DNA of 64,000 nt, taken from contig NZ_CP156674.1 in assembly GCF_039851965.1 (NCBI RefSeq), positions 2,728,001 to 2,792,000 on the forward strand, written 5' to 3'. Positions 24,997-34,291 of this stretch are shown in pieces. The position numbers and the translations under genes are program-made. Source of the DNA: Pseudalkalibacillus hwajinpoensis (lineage in GTDB: Bacteria; Bacillota; Bacilli; Bacillales; Guptibacillaceae). The notes under the pieces are model-generated. The model ran no database searches. It saw only the letters and a list, made by a program, of their open reading frames with translations, and was not told where the DNA came from. How positions within the stretch are numbered: the stretch's first letter is position 1; each line of letters begins with the position of its first letter.

Positions 24997-25660
24997 AATT
25001 TCAGAATTCATTGATCTATGGGGTGTCGACATCTGGAAAGCGATTATTGAAACGTTTCAGATGGTAGGTATTTCGTTACTAATCTCGGTTCTGATCGGCC
25101 TTCCGTTAGGGGTACTGCTGGTGCTAACGAGACCGGAAAAAGCGCTTGAAAACAAATTACTTTTTCGCCTACTGAACGCGGTCATCAATGTGATTCGATC
25201 GATTCCATTTATTATTCTACTATTCTTCATTCTACCTTTTACAAAGATGATTGCAGGTACGACAATCGGTGTAAAAGGAGTGATTGTGCCGCTTGTTGTG
25301 TTTACTGCTCCTTACATTGCCCGTCTCATGGAGTCAGCGCTTCTAGAAGTTGATCGTGGGGTTGTTGAAGCGTATGAAGCGATGGGTGTGAAGACGCGGC
25401 ATATCATCTGGCATGTGCTTGTCAGGGAATCACGTTCCTCGATTGTACTTGGACTTACGATTGCAACGATTGGATTAATCGGTGCAACGGCGATGGCTGG
25501 TCTGGTCGGTGCAGGAGGACTGGGAGATCTCGCGTATCGATACGGACATTTGCGATATGAAGTGGATGTTATGTATGTCACTGTCTTTCTTTTAATTGTG
25601 CTTGTTCAGGGGCTTCAATCGTTTGGTAATGTCCTGTCAGCACGTTTGAAGAAGGATTAA
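24986..25660 (+). CDS. metP: Methionine ABC transporter permease
   Basis: 224 residues, five membrane helices. The BPD_transp_1 EAA loop is seen as EAYEAMGVKTRHIIWHVLV. The AMAGLVGAGGLGDLAYRYG end is typical of MetI/MetP. It pairs with the MetN ATPase and the MetQ lipoprotein. It overlaps metN by 11 bp, so is translated with it. Under the S-box riboswitch. Confidence 0.95.
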   Translation: MSAKISEFIDLWGVDIWKAIIETFQMVGISLLISVLIGLPLGVLLVLTRPEKALENKLLFRLLNAVINVIRSIPFIILLFFILPFTKMIAGTTIGVKGVIVPLVVFTAPYIARLMESALLEVDRGVVEAYEAMGVKTRHIIWHVLVRESRSSIVLGLTIATIGLIGATAMAGLVGAGGLGDLAYRYGHLRYEVDVMYVTVFLLIVLVQGLQSFGNVLSARLKKD

Positions 25661-25722
25661 ACCGATGGTCTTAAAACAAACTGAATGGAAATTGAGTTTA
25701 GTAACTGTAGGGAGATGAACAG

Positions 25723-26814
25723 ATGGAACCAATTCAAGTAAGGGGCACACCGGGACATTATCGGTGCTACCCCGGTGTATTAACGGATCTGCCACGTTTT
25801 CTTAATGAAGGGCGATTTCAAAAGGTTTTTATTATAACTGGATATCGTTCGTGGGAAGCAGCTAAGGAGTACTTTCCTGATTTATCAGAGTTTCAGCATG
25901 CTTATTCTACATACACTGGAGAATGCTCAGATACCGAAATTGCAAGGCAGGCTGAATTAGCAAGGATTCATAGTGCGGATCTTGTGATCGGTGTCGGCGG
26001 TGGGAAAGTTCTTGATGTAGCTAAAGCGGTTGCGAATGAACTGGGTATTGACACCGCGCTCATTCCCACACTTGCTTCTACCTGTGCAGCTACTACGCCG
26101 TTAAGCGTGAAATATACCGATGATGGCAAGTTCAATACGTACACGATTTTCCCAAGAAGCACATATCTTGTTCTCGTTGAGCCGAACATTCTTCTGAACT
26201 CTCCTGGTGCATATTTGAAAGCAGGAATAGGAGATACGCTAGCAAAATGGTATGAAGCAAGAGCGTTAATTGACAAGCTCCCTTCTACTTCGATCCCGGT
26301 TCGCCTCGCGTATGAAGCGGCAAAAAACTGTCGCGATACGCTGATTCGGGATGGTGAAAAGGCGGTAGAGGACCATCAGAAAGGTTACCTAAGTGAAGCG
26401 TTCATTCGGGTTATTGAAACGAACCTTCTTACGGGGGGAATGGTTGGCGGCCTTGGTGATCGATATGGTCGAATTGCAGGCGCACACTCGATTCATAATG
26501 GCCTCACAAACGTGAGCGAAGCGCATTCTTTCCTTCATGGTGAAAAAGTAGCGTACGGCATTCTCGTACAGCTTGTCCTTGAAGGGGAGTGGGAAGAGAT
26601 TAGGGGGTTATTTACATTCTACAAGCAGGTAGGACTGCCTTTCTCTCTTGAAACAATTGGAATTGAATCAGAGCGAATTGAAGCGGTAGGAGAAGTGATC
26701 GCTGAACACGCAACAAAAGAAGGAGAATCGATCCACTTTCCTGAACCAGTCACAAAGAAAGACGTGTTAGAAGCTATTCTGGGACTTGAAGCATTAAGTG
26801 TGACATTAAGTTGA
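25723..26814 (+). CDS. Metal-dependent alcohol dehydrogenase family protein
   Basis: 363 residues of the glycerol-dehydrogenase-like branch. The cofactor site is GVGGGKVLDVAKAVA and the serine/threonine loop is PTLASTCAATTPLS. Metal ligands are likely Asp in GIGDTLAKW, His in GAHSIHNGL and His in HGEKVAYG. The family oxidises small alcohols or reduces keto acids with NAD(P). It sits 62 bp after metP without a terminator, so it may share S-box control. A link to methionine salvage keto acids is then possible but unproven. ATG after GGGAGATGAAC. Confidence 0.8.
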   Translation: MEPIQVRGTPGHYRCYPGVLTDLPRFLNEGRFQKVFIITGYRSWEAAKEYFPDLSEFQHAYSTYTGECSDTEIARQAELARIHSADLVIGVGGGKVLDVAKAVANELGIDTALIPTLASTCAATTPLSVKYTDDGKFNTYTIFPRSTYLVLVEPNILLNSPGAYLKAGIGDTLAKWYEARALIDKLPSTSIPVRLAYEAAKNCRDTLIRDGEKAVEDHQKGYLSEAFIRVIETNLLTGGMVGGLGDRYGRIAGAHSIHNGLTNVSEAHSFLHGEKVAYGILVQLVLEGEWEEIRGLFTFYKQVGLPFSLETIGIESERIEAVGEVIAEHATKEGESIHFPEPVTKKDVLEAILGLEALSVTLS

Positions 26815-26824
26815 ATAAAAAATG

Positions 26825-26853
26825 CCCCTGGCGATCATTGAAGATGCCAGGGG
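26825..26853 (+). terminator. Hairpin after dehydrogenase gene
   Basis: CCCCTGGC (26825-26832) pairs with GCCAGGGG (26846-26853). The T tract is weak. It lies directly at the end of the small minus-strand ORF below and may serve both sides. Confidence 0.6.
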
Positions 26854-27051
26854 TTAAATGTGATATGTGTGATTCGCTAGATGATCGATGTGACGGTTAC
26901 GATGCTGTGCGATTTGCCTATCTTGCTTTGGATTAGACTTGAAAAAGTTTTTAATGAGTAAAAGAATCGTCATTTGAACTCCTCCTTTTAAATTAGTGTG
27001 ATTACCTACGGTTAATGATTTCTTGTTCAAGTACGCGTAAATGTTCTCCAT
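26854..27051 (-). CDS. Small basic protein(s), minus strand
   Basis: One open frame of 65 codons with two good starts. ATG at 27051 follows GGGAGGAACAAAAC. ATG at 26973 follows AAAAGGAGGAGTTCAA and would give 39 residues (MTILLLIKNFFKSN, then a His/Arg/Asn-rich tail). The excellent internal ribosome site suggests the 39-residue protein is made and that the upstream part is a separate leader ORF, perhaps in another frame (EHLRVLEQEIINRR reads well). Family not recognised. Confidence 0.4.
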   Translation of the reverse strand: MENIYAYLNKKSLTVGNHTNLKGGVQMTILLLIKNFFKSNPKQDRQIAQHRNRHIDHLANHTYHI

Positions 27052-27289
27052 GTTTTGTTCCTCCCTTCGTCACTTTCCTTAATTTCAGTTTACGCTGATA
27101 AAGGTTTAAATAAACCGGCCACTGGATTGGTTTTCATCTCAGTCTGAAGATGGAGATTTCATAAGGCCCACTCCAGTTCGACAACTTCTGAGCTAATGCG
27201 GGTGGTGACAGGCACTACTAAAATGAAGGAAGAGGCGTTATCCCCGTCGAAAAAGAAAAGGGACATTGATAAGCCGGGGGGAGAAGTTG

Positions 27290-27787
27290 ATGAAATGGGT
27301 CATGCTGCTTGTATGGATGCTTGTCGTTATGGTAACTGCTTCGTGTGCATCAAAATCTGCCGTCAATCATGACCAAACCGATATGATTCATCTTGTTCCA
27401 GAAGGTTTTGAAGGCCAGTTGATCGTTATTTACAACGTGGAAGGGGCACCGAAATTAAAAAAGGAGAAGGGATTTACGCTAATCCCTTATGAAGAGGATG
27501 GTATGTACCTCACATCAACAGAAGATATGGAGTATGGCGCTGTTACGGATACTTTCTATTATGTTGATCAAAAGGATAAGCGAACGCCAATTGAAAAGCA
27601 CTGTACGTACTTGTTTCCGAATGGTGGAATTTCAATAGAGGATCGGCGTCTCCTGTATAACGCTTACTATTTGACGCAATCCCATTGTAGTGAAAGCTTC
27701 TTTAGTAATGGGCCAGAAAATGAAGGGAATCGGAATGTAGGGCAAACAGTAGAAGCAAAAGTGAGGGAAGAAGGTCTTCTTGAATAA
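27290..27787 (+). CDS. Lipoprotein-like protein of DUF6843 type
   Basis: 165 residues. The hydrophobic signal ends VTASCAS, a weak lipobox. The body (HLVPEGFEGQLIVIYN, FTLIPYEEDGMYLTS, FYYVDQKDKRTPI) matches small Bacillaceae proteins with the pattern 'Y.vPeGf.G.v.i.yn...g..........y.iP..G.l...' (DUF6843 as I recall it). It is probably surface-anchored. ATG 27290 follows GGGGGAGAAG; a TTG eight codons earlier is in frame but overlaps that site. It stands alone between two hairpins. Function unknown. Confidence 0.7.
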   Translation: MKWVMLLVWMLVVMVTASCASKSAVNHDQTDMIHLVPEGFEGQLIVIYNVEGAPKLKKEKGFTLIPYEEDGMYLTSTEDMEYGAVTDTFYYVDQKDKRTPIEKHCTYLFPNGGISIEDRRLLYNAYYLTQSHCSESFFSNGPENEGNRNVGQTVEAKVREEGLLE

Positions 27788-27822
27788 TATAGAAACATAT
27801 GTGTCTCGTTATGTAATAGAAG

Positions 27823-27866
27823 AAAAAGCAAGGCATAGGCGTTTTCACGCCTAGTGCCTTGCTTTT
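27823..27866. terminator. Bidirectional terminator
   Basis: AAAAGCAAGGCATAGGCG pairs with CGCCTAGTGCCTTGCTTTT with one mismatch. A tracts on the left and T tracts on the right serve the converging genes 27290 and 27868. Confidence 0.85.
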
Positions 27867-27867
27867 G

Positions 27868-28434
27868 TTATGTCTGACGCTGCCAGATTCGATCCACTTG
27901 CATTAATTCCTCTCCAACAAATGTTAATCGATAGACATCAGGCATATCAAGATTTCTCCAGAAGTGAACATCATAGGATCTATTAAAATAGCTCATCATC
28001 AACACCATCAGGTTTCCATGAGTGCCAATCACAATACGTTTTCCTTTATACCTATGTAGCACTTCTTTCAGTGCCAGAATGCCTCTCTGTCTTGCTCCTT
28101 CATTGGATTCACCACCTGGTAAGCTGAAATGCTCATTTGACCAAACAGACTCAATCGCTGATTGGAAGTTTTCAACGGGCCCGTCTGCAAGTGCTCTTTC
28201 TTTAAAACCTGCTATAGTCTGCACAGGTTTATTAATATGTTTTGCTATGCCCTCTACCGTTTGAATTGCACGCTTATACGGGCTTGAGAGGATCACATCA
28301 ACATGGATATTCTTCATCAGCTCAGTTAATCGTTTCTGATCCTCACGTCCTTCTTCTGAAAGTCCACGCCCGTACTCATCAGAATTGTAGATAGAATGGG
28401 CATGGCGCACAAGATAAACTTCTGTCGTTTTCAT
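27868..28434 (-). CDS. Histidine phosphatase family protein
   Basis: 188 residues. The catalytic motif RHAHS (residues 10-14; H11 is the phospho-acceptor) is a variant of RHG. SSPYKRAIQT (R55) and GTHGNLM (second His) complete the phosphoglycerate-mutase-like site, and FKERALADGP supplies the acid. It acts on a small phosphoester or phosphoprotein, which cannot be told from the sequence. Single gene; a REP-like palindrome lies just upstream of its start. Confidence 0.85.
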   Translation of the reverse strand: MKTTEVYLVRHAHSIYNSDEYGRGLSEEGREDQKRLTELMKNIHVDVILSSPYKRAIQTVEGIAKHINKPVQTIAGFKERALADGPVENFQSAIESVWSNEHFSLPGGESNEGARQRGILALKEVLHRYKGKRIVIGTHGNLMVLMMSYFNRSYDVHFWRNLDMPDVYRLTFVGEELMQVDRIWQRQT

Positions 28435-28467
28435 TTGAATTGTATCACCTCTTTAAAGTGGTGATGT

Positions 28468-28499
28468 GGTGGGGGTCAGACACGTGTCTGACCCCCACC
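28468..28499. repeat. REP-like palindrome, copy 1
   Basis: Perfect 16-bp arms GGTGGGGGTCAGACAC / GTGTCTGACCCCCACC, no loop. It lies between the divergently arranged end of the LuxR gene and the start of the phosphatase gene. Core GGGGGTCAG is shared with five other sites. Confidence 0.85.
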
Positions 28500-28508
28500 C
28501 ACCACCAC

Positions 28509-30488
28509 CTACCTCCTTTCCAAAATCACCTTAGTTAACTGTGTTCTATTCTTTACACCTGTTTTTTCATAAAGACGGCTCAGATGCTTCTTGATGGTTA
28601 CTTCGCTCAGGGATAGTTCTTTTGCGAGTTTCGCATTTGAGTACCCCTGAATGACAAGGGTAGCAACTTCCTTTTCTCTAGGTGTGAACTCGAAGTGGTC
28701 GAGTGGCGTTTCGATCAAGTTTACTCCTAGAGCTTTCGCGAAGGTTTCAAGATATAGCGGCAGACGCGAGTTTCGCAAATCCAATTCATAGGTTTTTGAT
28801 GGTCTTGATGGACCGTAATCATAGTGCTCGGCTTCAGGTATTTCTTCAAAACGAAATTGGTTTAATAACTCCTGGTAAAAAGGGAGTGGCGTGGAGGCGA
28901 TCAGGATTCCTTCTGTCAGAATGAGTGGAAGGAGATGATAAAGTAAAGCTTTTCGATCCTCCATTCGTGTAACGTCCTTGACGCCAAGGTACCGTATGAC
29001 CCAACCGGAGGGTGTTTTCCTAGCCGAAATTCGCTTTTCTTCTGTTAGTGATAATTGGTTAAAATAGCTTCGTGTAACAGGTCTTCTTTTTAAATCTGGA
29101 AGTGTTGATGCCTGGATCGGGATAAGGAATGCGACACCTGAAACAACACCGTCATGATTCCAGAGCAGTTTAACATGTTGAACACCAATTGACTCGATCA
29201 TTTCTTGCGTAACGAACGATGACTCCAGTTGATTAATGTTCTCCGGTACGTGATGTTGATAAGTTTTGCCACTCATTTCATCAACAAAATCCGTGCTAAC
29301 TTGAGACTTTATAAGCGAGTTTTCCTTTAGAAAAGGAAGAATTTCTGGCCAATCCTCATTTCTCGCGGATGTCATACTATAAGATGAAAGGGATTCGTGA
29401 TCAAATAGCGCCGCTCGCATCATTGGTTCATTGAGAAGATAGAAAAATTCACTAATTTCAGCTGACTCCATTAAGCGATCCTGCTGTTGAATGAACGTTC
29501 GACAATAGATTAGGGCACGTTTCCAGAGGTGTTCATAGTACGAAGGCTTTCTTCTGCGGAGGTCATCTCTCATCGCTCTTTTAAACAGCGAATTTAAATA
29601 CCATCCCGACTCTGTTTCTTCAAAAAATGAAAGAGAAACAAGCGCTTCAAAGTCCTTTCGTGGCATCTCTCGATCAAGCATCACTTCTATTTTCTCCTGT
29701 TGAATGTACCGTCCAATCGATGCCACTTCAATATAAGGAAGTAAATGATCATCCTCTAATTCACTAAGCCACTCTTTTACTACTGTTCGATAGACGGATT
29801 GTTCGTCACTTTCTTTCCATTCATTTGTTTGATGTAACTTTTGTACGCAAAGGGAGAGAGCATAAGGATTTCCTGATGAGAAGTGCCAAGCCTTTTTCGT
29901 GAGCTCAGAATCAAGCGTTTGGAATGCAGCATCATATTGTCCAATCGTAAAATTTGTTAGCTCTATGGACTGAATGAACGGGTACCAGATTGAAGCCTTC
30001 CATGACGCATTGAGCGGCTTACGTCCACAAAAAATCAGGATACTTGATGCAGGTAGGGAAGGAAGGAACGATTGTCTAAACCATTCATCAAGCTTCTCAA
30101 AACGCTCATAAGAATCAATTGCCACCACAAATCGAATTCCTTTTTTTTCGAGTTGGTGAATGTGCATGTTGATCGCTTCAAGGGGGGGGACGTAAGGATT
30201 GGAGACTCCAATTTGCTCGAGCAACAATCTTAAGAAAGAACCCGGTTCTGCTCTTGAATACTGGGCATTAACTAGATAAAATTCGACACCTCTATTCAGG
30301 GCTTCCTTTTGATAATGAATAATCAATTCGCTTTTCCCAGTTCCGGGCTGTCCGTAAATGGATAAAATCCCACTCTTGCCTTCGTTAATCAAATGGGAAA
30401 AAATAGCAAGCTCTTTCTCTCTAGTAATGTTAAACGGAAAGGGTTTTCCATGGTCATCTTCGTCATAAACTGGAAGATCTGGAAGCAT
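28509..30488 (-). CDS. ATPase/LuxR-type transcription regulator
   Basis: 659 residues. The N-terminal AAA/STAND-type ATPase has P-loop YGQPGTGKSELI (about 43-54) and a Walker-B-like FVVAIDSYERF. The long helical middle may sense a signal. The C-terminal LuxR helix-turn-helix (FTPREKEVATLVIQGYSNAKLAKELSLSEVTIKKHLSRLYEK, last 60 residues) binds DNA. It is MalT-like in plan. The region 30489-30629 upstream is shared with a divergent small membrane protein gene, a possible target. Ligand unknown. Confidence 0.85.
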   Translation of the reverse strand: MLPDLPVYDEDDHGKPFPFNITREKELAIFSHLINEGKSGILSIYGQPGTGKSELIIHYQKEALNRGVEFYLVNAQYSRAEPGSFLRLLLEQIGVSNPYVPPLEAINMHIHQLEKKGIRFVVAIDSYERFEKLDEWFRQSFLPSLPASSILIFCGRKPLNASWKASIWYPFIQSIELTNFTIGQYDAAFQTLDSELTKKAWHFSSGNPYALSLCVQKLHQTNEWKESDEQSVYRTVVKEWLSELEDDHLLPYIEVASIGRYIQQEKIEVMLDREMPRKDFEALVSLSFFEETESGWYLNSLFKRAMRDDLRRRKPSYYEHLWKRALIYCRTFIQQQDRLMESAEISEFFYLLNEPMMRAALFDHESLSSYSMTSARNEDWPEILPFLKENSLIKSQVSTDFVDEMSGKTYQHHVPENINQLESSFVTQEMIESIGVQHVKLLWNHDGVVSGVAFLIPIQASTLPDLKRRPVTRSYFNQLSLTEEKRISARKTPSGWVIRYLGVKDVTRMEDRKALLYHLLPLILTEGILIASTPLPFYQELLNQFRFEEIPEAEHYDYGPSRPSKTYELDLRNSRLPLYLETFAKALGVNLIETPLDHFEFTPREKEVATLVIQGYSNAKLAKELSLSEVTIKKHLSRLYEKTGVKNRTQLTKVILERR

Positions 30489-30629
30489 AATTTTATTTCA
30501 CACTCCTATGCATAAAGTTGCATCCTATAGTATAAGTAGTATACTTTCGTATACTACCCCCTCAATCCTGCTTCTGATAAAATTAATTTATGAAATATTC
30601 AGAATTAACTAAATTAGGGAGGGGTATCA

Positions 30630-31013
30630 ATGGAAGTCGGCAATAATGGTCCCGAAAAAGTGGAACAAACACCTCGAAAAACATCCAGTGGAATGGATGA
30701 AAATGTCGCAGGACTGTTGACCTATGTACTTGGATTTATTACAGGACTTATCTTTTTACTAATTGAAAAGGAAAACAAATTTGTTCGCTTTCACGCAATG
30801 CAGTCAATTGTGGTGTTCGGAGCACTTTTCGTTGCAAGTCTTGTATTGAATGTGATCCCGGTTATCGGAACAATCGTATCGGTGCTTATTTTACCGCCGC
30901 TCAGTCTGGTTGTCTGGATTGTGTTAATGGTAAAAGCGTATCAGGGGAAAATGTATAAGCTTCCTGTAGCCGGTGAGTTCTCTCTAAAACAGCTTGAAAA
31001 GATGAATAACTAA
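30630..31013 (+). CDS. DUF4870-type small membrane protein
   Basis: 127 residues with a polar N-terminus, then two to three membrane helices. The motif GLLTYVLGFITGLIFLLIEKENKFVRFHAMQSI is diagnostic of the DUF4870 group ('..y.lg..tgli..lie..n.fVrfHa.QSi'). The end, LPVAGEFSLKQL, is also typical. Function unknown; possibly linked to stress. ATG follows GGGAGGGG. A terminator follows directly. Divergent from the LuxR-type regulator. Confidence 0.8.
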   Translation: MEVGNNGPEKVEQTPRKTSSGMDENVAGLLTYVLGFITGLIFLLIEKENKFVRFHAMQSIVVFGALFVASLVLNVIPVIGTIVSVLILPPLSLVVWIVLMVKAYQGKMYKLPVAGEFSLKQLEKMNN

Positions 31014-31014
31014 G

Positions 31015-31050
31015 AAACCGCATTTCCCTTTATAGGGAATGCGGTTTTTT
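31015..31050. terminator. Terminator between DUF4870 gene and galU
   Basis: AAACCGCATTTCCCT pairs with AGGGAATGCGGTTT with one bulge, followed by TTTTTT. It serves the converging genes on both sides. Confidence 0.85.
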
Positions 31051-31944
31051 TTACGACTGTTTTGTTGTTAACTCCTGATCAACAACTTGCTTTAAATAGT
31101 TCATCACATCTTTTTGAAGGTCGGGACGATTAAGTGCAAAGTCGATTGTTGCCTTAATGAATCCGAATTTATCACCTACATCGTAACGCTGACCTTCGAA
31201 TTCATGTGCGAATACAGCCTGTTGCTCGTTAAGCACTTTAATCGCATCCGTTAGTTGAATTTCACCGCCAGCACCTTTAGGAAGGTTTTCAAGGATCGTG
31301 AAAATTTCAGGCGTTAAAATGTAACGACCTAAAATAGCGTAGTTAGAAGGAGCTTCTTCAAGGGACGGCTTCTCAACAAGTGATTTAATCGGAATAATGC
31401 CGTTATCAATTTGTTCCCCTTTAGGTGCAATGATGCCATATTTTGAAACTGCGTCATCTGCAACCTGTTGAACGCCGACAATGGAAGTGCGGTAACGGTT
31501 ATAGCTATCCATTAACTGTCCAATACATGGTTGCTCCGATTTCACGACATCGTCTCCGAGTAGAACTGCGAAAGGTTCATTTCCGATAAAACGACTTGCG
31601 CAGTTAATCGCGTGGCCAAGTCCTTTTGGCTCTTTTTGACGGATGTAGTGAATGTTTGCAAGGTTAGAAATTTGCTGAACTTCTTTTAACATTTCGTCTT
31701 TTTGTTTCTTAATTAACGTTTCTTCAAGTTCATAGGATTTATCAAAATGATCCTCAATCGCTCGTTTTCCGCGACCGCTTACAATAATAATATCTTCAAT
31801 ACCAGCAGCGACAGCTTCTTCAACAATATATTGTATTGTTGGTTTGTCCACGATTGGTAACATTTCTTTAGGTTGGGCTTTAGTTGCTGGTAAGAACCTT
31901 GTTCCCAGACCAGCAGCCGGTATGATCGCTTTCCTAACTCTCAT
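31051..31944 (-). CDS. galU: UTP-glucose-1-phosphate uridylyltransferase
   Basis: 297 residues. The N-terminal pyrophosphorylase signature is AAGLGTRFLPATKAQPKEMLPIVDKP. The UDP-glucose site residues appear in KEPKGLGHAI, FAVLLGDDV and VEKPSLEEAPSNYAILGRYIL. It makes UDP-glucose from UTP and glucose-1-phosphate for cell-wall sugars and the Leloir pathway next door. ATG follows GGGAGGATTCAAC on the minus strand. The 340-bp gap to galE (31945-32284) holds both genes' leaders; no clear operator was seen there. Confidence 0.95.
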   Translation of the reverse strand: MRVRKAIIPAAGLGTRFLPATKAQPKEMLPIVDKPTIQYIVEEAVAAGIEDIIIVSGRGKRAIEDHFDKSYELEETLIKKQKDEMLKEVQQISNLANIHYIRQKEPKGLGHAINCASRFIGNEPFAVLLGDDVVKSEQPCIGQLMDSYNRYRTSIVGVQQVADDAVSKYGIIAPKGEQIDNGIIPIKSLVEKPSLEEAPSNYAILGRYILTPEIFTILENLPKGAGGEIQLTDAIKVLNEQQAVFAHEFEGQRYDVGDKFGFIKATIDFALNRPDLQKDVMNYLKQVVDQELTTKQS

Positions 31945-32284
31945 GTTGAATCCTCCCAGTAACTATATGATTTCAAACTTCATTTAAGTGCTTACTAATA
32001 TTAACATATTCCCCGACTTTTTTCCTGCTTTATCACGGCTTGAGCACTGAGCAGGGACAGACTCCAAGAGGGAATTCCTTATACTCAGATTTTTCGACAG
32101 GAACGATTGGTTTCCTTCTTATTCTCACAAAGTATTCGTAAATTAATTAAATTATTGAGAACTTATTGTCTGACCTTCTTCCTGTAGCTCGTTTTTTGAT
32201 GATTTCCCATGAAAACCCATTATGCATATGGTATGATAAGAAGGGATTTATTGGTGTTCGATTATTGTTAATGGGGGGATTTAA

Positions 32285-33319
32285 ATGGCTGTTTTGGTAA
32301 CAGGTGGAGCAGGATACATAGGGAGTCACACGTGTGTACAGTTACTAGATCACGGATCTGATATCGTAGTAGTGGACAATTTTTCAAATAGTAAAATGGA
32401 GTCGCTAGATCGTGTACGTGAGCTAACAGAAAGAGATTTTCCTTTCTATGAAGTTGATTTGCTCGATCGTGCTTCGCTTGAACGGGTTTTTGAAGAGAAC
32501 CATATTGAAGCTGTTATCCATTTCGCAGGATTGAAAGCTGTTGGTGAATCCGTAGCAAAGCCACTTCATTATTATCACAACAACCTCACAGGGACCTTTG
32601 TACTTTGTGAAGTAATGGAAAAGTACAATGTTCGAAACATTGTGTTTAGCTCATCGGCTACTGTGTACGGTATGCCAGATGTGATGCCTATTACAGAAGA
32701 GGCGCCACTCAGCGCGACAAATCCTTATGGCCAGACGAAGCTCATGATTGAGCAGATCCTTCGTGATCTTCATGTGGCTGATTCGAACTGGAGTATTGCT
32801 TTATTGCGCTATTTTAATCCGATCGGTGCCCATGTAAGCGGGCGAATTGGAGAAGATCCTAACGGAATTCCGAATAACCTGATGCCGTTTATTAGTCAGG
32901 TTGCTGTTGGGAAGCTTGAACAGCTTAGCGTGTTTGGAGACGATTACGACACAGCTGATGGCACGGGAATCCGTGATTATATTCATGTGGTTGATCTTGC
33001 AAATGGTCATTTAAGAGCCCTTGAGCATGTTCTTGGTACAACTGGTGTCAACGCTTATAATCTCGGAACAGGAAATGGCTACAGTGTTCTTCAGATGGTC
33101 AAAGCGTTTGAAGAAGTGACTGGAAAAGAAGTAGCTTATTCCATCGCTCCACGTCGCCCTGGTGATATTGGGGAATGCTATGCCGATCCAACGAAAGCAC
33201 GGAAAGAACTTGGATGGGTGGCAGAAAGAGGAATTGAAGAAATGTGCTGTGACACCTGGCGCTGGCAGTCGGGCAACCCTGATGGGTATAAACGGGAAGG
33301 GGGTCAGGTACGTACCTGA
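32285..33319 (+). CDS. galE: UDP-glucose 4-epimerase
   Basis: 344 residues, extended SDR. The NAD site is GGAGYIGSHTCVQLL. The catalytic pair is the Tyr of YGQTK (SATNPYGQTKL) with the preceding SSSATVYG, and YFNPIGAH binds the sugar nucleotide. It interconverts UDP-glucose and UDP-galactose. The natural end would be near NPDGYK. The last residues REGGQVRT and the stop are supplied by a REP-like palindrome (33299-33324). Second galE at 39391 is a diverged paralogue. ATG after TGGGGGGATTTAA. Confidence 0.95.
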   Translation: MAVLVTGGAGYIGSHTCVQLLDHGSDIVVVDNFSNSKMESLDRVRELTERDFPFYEVDLLDRASLERVFEENHIEAVIHFAGLKAVGESVAKPLHYYHNNLTGTFVLCEVMEKYNVRNIVFSSSATVYGMPDVMPITEEAPLSATNPYGQTKLMIEQILRDLHVADSNWSIALLRYFNPIGAHVSGRIGEDPNGIPNNLMPFISQVAVGKLEQLSVFGDDYDTADGTGIRDYIHVVDLANGHLRALEHVLGTTGVNAYNLGTGNGYSVLQMVKAFEEVTGKEVAYSIAPRRPGDIGECYADPTKARKELGWVAERGIEEMCCDTWRWQSGNPDGYKREGGQVRT

Positions 33320-33324
33320 CCCCC
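33299..33324. repeat. REP-like palindrome, copy 2, at the galE stop
   Basis: Perfect 13-bp arms GGGGGTCAGGTAC / GTACCTGACCCCC. The galE stop TGA (33317-33319) lies in the right arm. Confidence 0.85.
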
Positions 33325-33359
33325 TCGAAAGACATTTGTCTTCGTGCAGAGGACAATCT

Positions 33360-33391
33360 GGTCTGCTTCCTTTATTGGAAGCAGACCTTTT
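33360..33391 (+). terminator. Terminator downstream of galE
   Basis: GGTCTGCTTCC (33360-33370) pairs perfectly with GGAAGCAGACC (33377-33387), followed by TTTTGTG. Confidence 0.85.
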
Positions 33392-33470
33392 GTGTTTAAG
33401 AATAGTGCTCTATATAATACTTGTAAAGTGAACAGAGATTTGAAAGACATTTATATAGGGAGGTATTCAG

Positions 33471-34034
33471 ATGGTTGGTAGACGCTTTAAGCCCGGGAAA
33501 GCGGATCGACTTCTAGATCCAAAGCGAAGAGAAATCATTTCGCCAGAACAGGTCATGTCACTTCTAGATCTGCAAGCGACAGATCATGTGGCAGATTTAG
33601 GTGCTGGAAATGGGTATCTTACCCTGCCATTTGCAGGTGCAGTTGAGAAGGTTTATGCGGTTGACATTGAAAAACAAATGCTTGATCTTCTTCGTAAGCG
33701 TGCTTTAGAGCAAAGTGGAAATAACATTGACTATGTTGTGAGCGACCTTGAAAGTATTAACCTGCCCGATCAAGTCGCGGATAAAGCGATTGCAGCTTTT
33801 GTGCTTCATGAAGTGCCAGATCTTACCAAGGCATTTAAAGAGTTTAAACGGATCTTAAAACCAGGACAAATGTTCCTTTCACTTGAATGGGAAGCGATTG
33901 AGATGGACATGGGTCCGCCTTTACATGAACGGATTTCTTCTGAAGAGATGATGAGAATTTTTGAAGAGAACGGCTTGAAGCCAGAGGTGCATCATTTTCA
34001 TGAAGCGGTATACGGAGTGTTAGCAAAAGTATAA
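33471..34034 (+). CDS. Class I SAM-dependent methyltransferase
   Basis: 187 residues. Motif I is VADLGAGNGYLTLPFA and binds S-adenosylmethionine. VYAVDIEKQML is motif II, and the acidic pair near YVVSDLESINLP follows. It is a UbiE/Methyltransf_11-type protein with no substrate-specific extra domain. ATG follows GGGAGGTATTCAG. It stands alone between terminators, so its context gives no substrate. Confidence 0.85.
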   Translation: MVGRRFKPGKADRLLDPKRREIISPEQVMSLLDLQATDHVADLGAGNGYLTLPFAGAVEKVYAVDIEKQMLDLLRKRALEQSGNNIDYVVSDLESINLPDQVADKAIAAFVLHEVPDLTKAFKEFKRILKPGQMFLSLEWEAIEMDMGPPLHERISSEEMMRIFEENGLKPEVHHFHEAVYGVLAKV

Positions 34035-34042
34035 ATAAAAGG

Positions 34043-34076
34043 CCCTTTCTTTTTTGTATAAAAGAAAGGGTTTTTT
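34043..34076 (+). terminator. Terminator after methyltransferase gene
   Basis: CCCTTTCTTTT (34043-34053) pairs with AAAAGAAAGGG (34060-34070), then TTTTTT. Confidence 0.85.
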
Positions 34077-34089
34077 CTATGCAACTGGT

Positions 34090-34115
34090 GGGGGTCAGAG
34101 AGGGGTCTGACCCCC
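34090..34115. repeat. REP-like palindrome, copy 3
   Basis: GGGGGTCAGA (34090-34099) and TCTGACCCCC (34106-34115) with a GAGGGG-like loop. Intergenic. Confidence 0.75.
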
Positions 34116-34130
34116 ATTAAGTAAATTTTT

Positions 34131-34144
34131 AGTAAATATTTACT
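34131..34144. promoter_or_regulatory. 14-bp palindrome before galR, possible GalR operator
   Basis: AGTAAATATTTACT is a perfect palindrome overlapping a TTGACT -35-like hexamer (34144-34149). Position and symmetry fit autoregulation by the LacI-family protein encoded 150 bp downstream. Not proven. Confidence 0.4.
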
Positions 34145-34291
34145 TGACTGTCTTCACCTCGATATGTAAAAATTAAGACAATTATAAAAACATTCACTTT
34201 CAAATGATGCTAAAGCTGAAATATGTACTGATTATCAATCGAAGGTATTTTGATTGGAAGCAGACTAAGAGAATGAAAAAGGATGATGGCC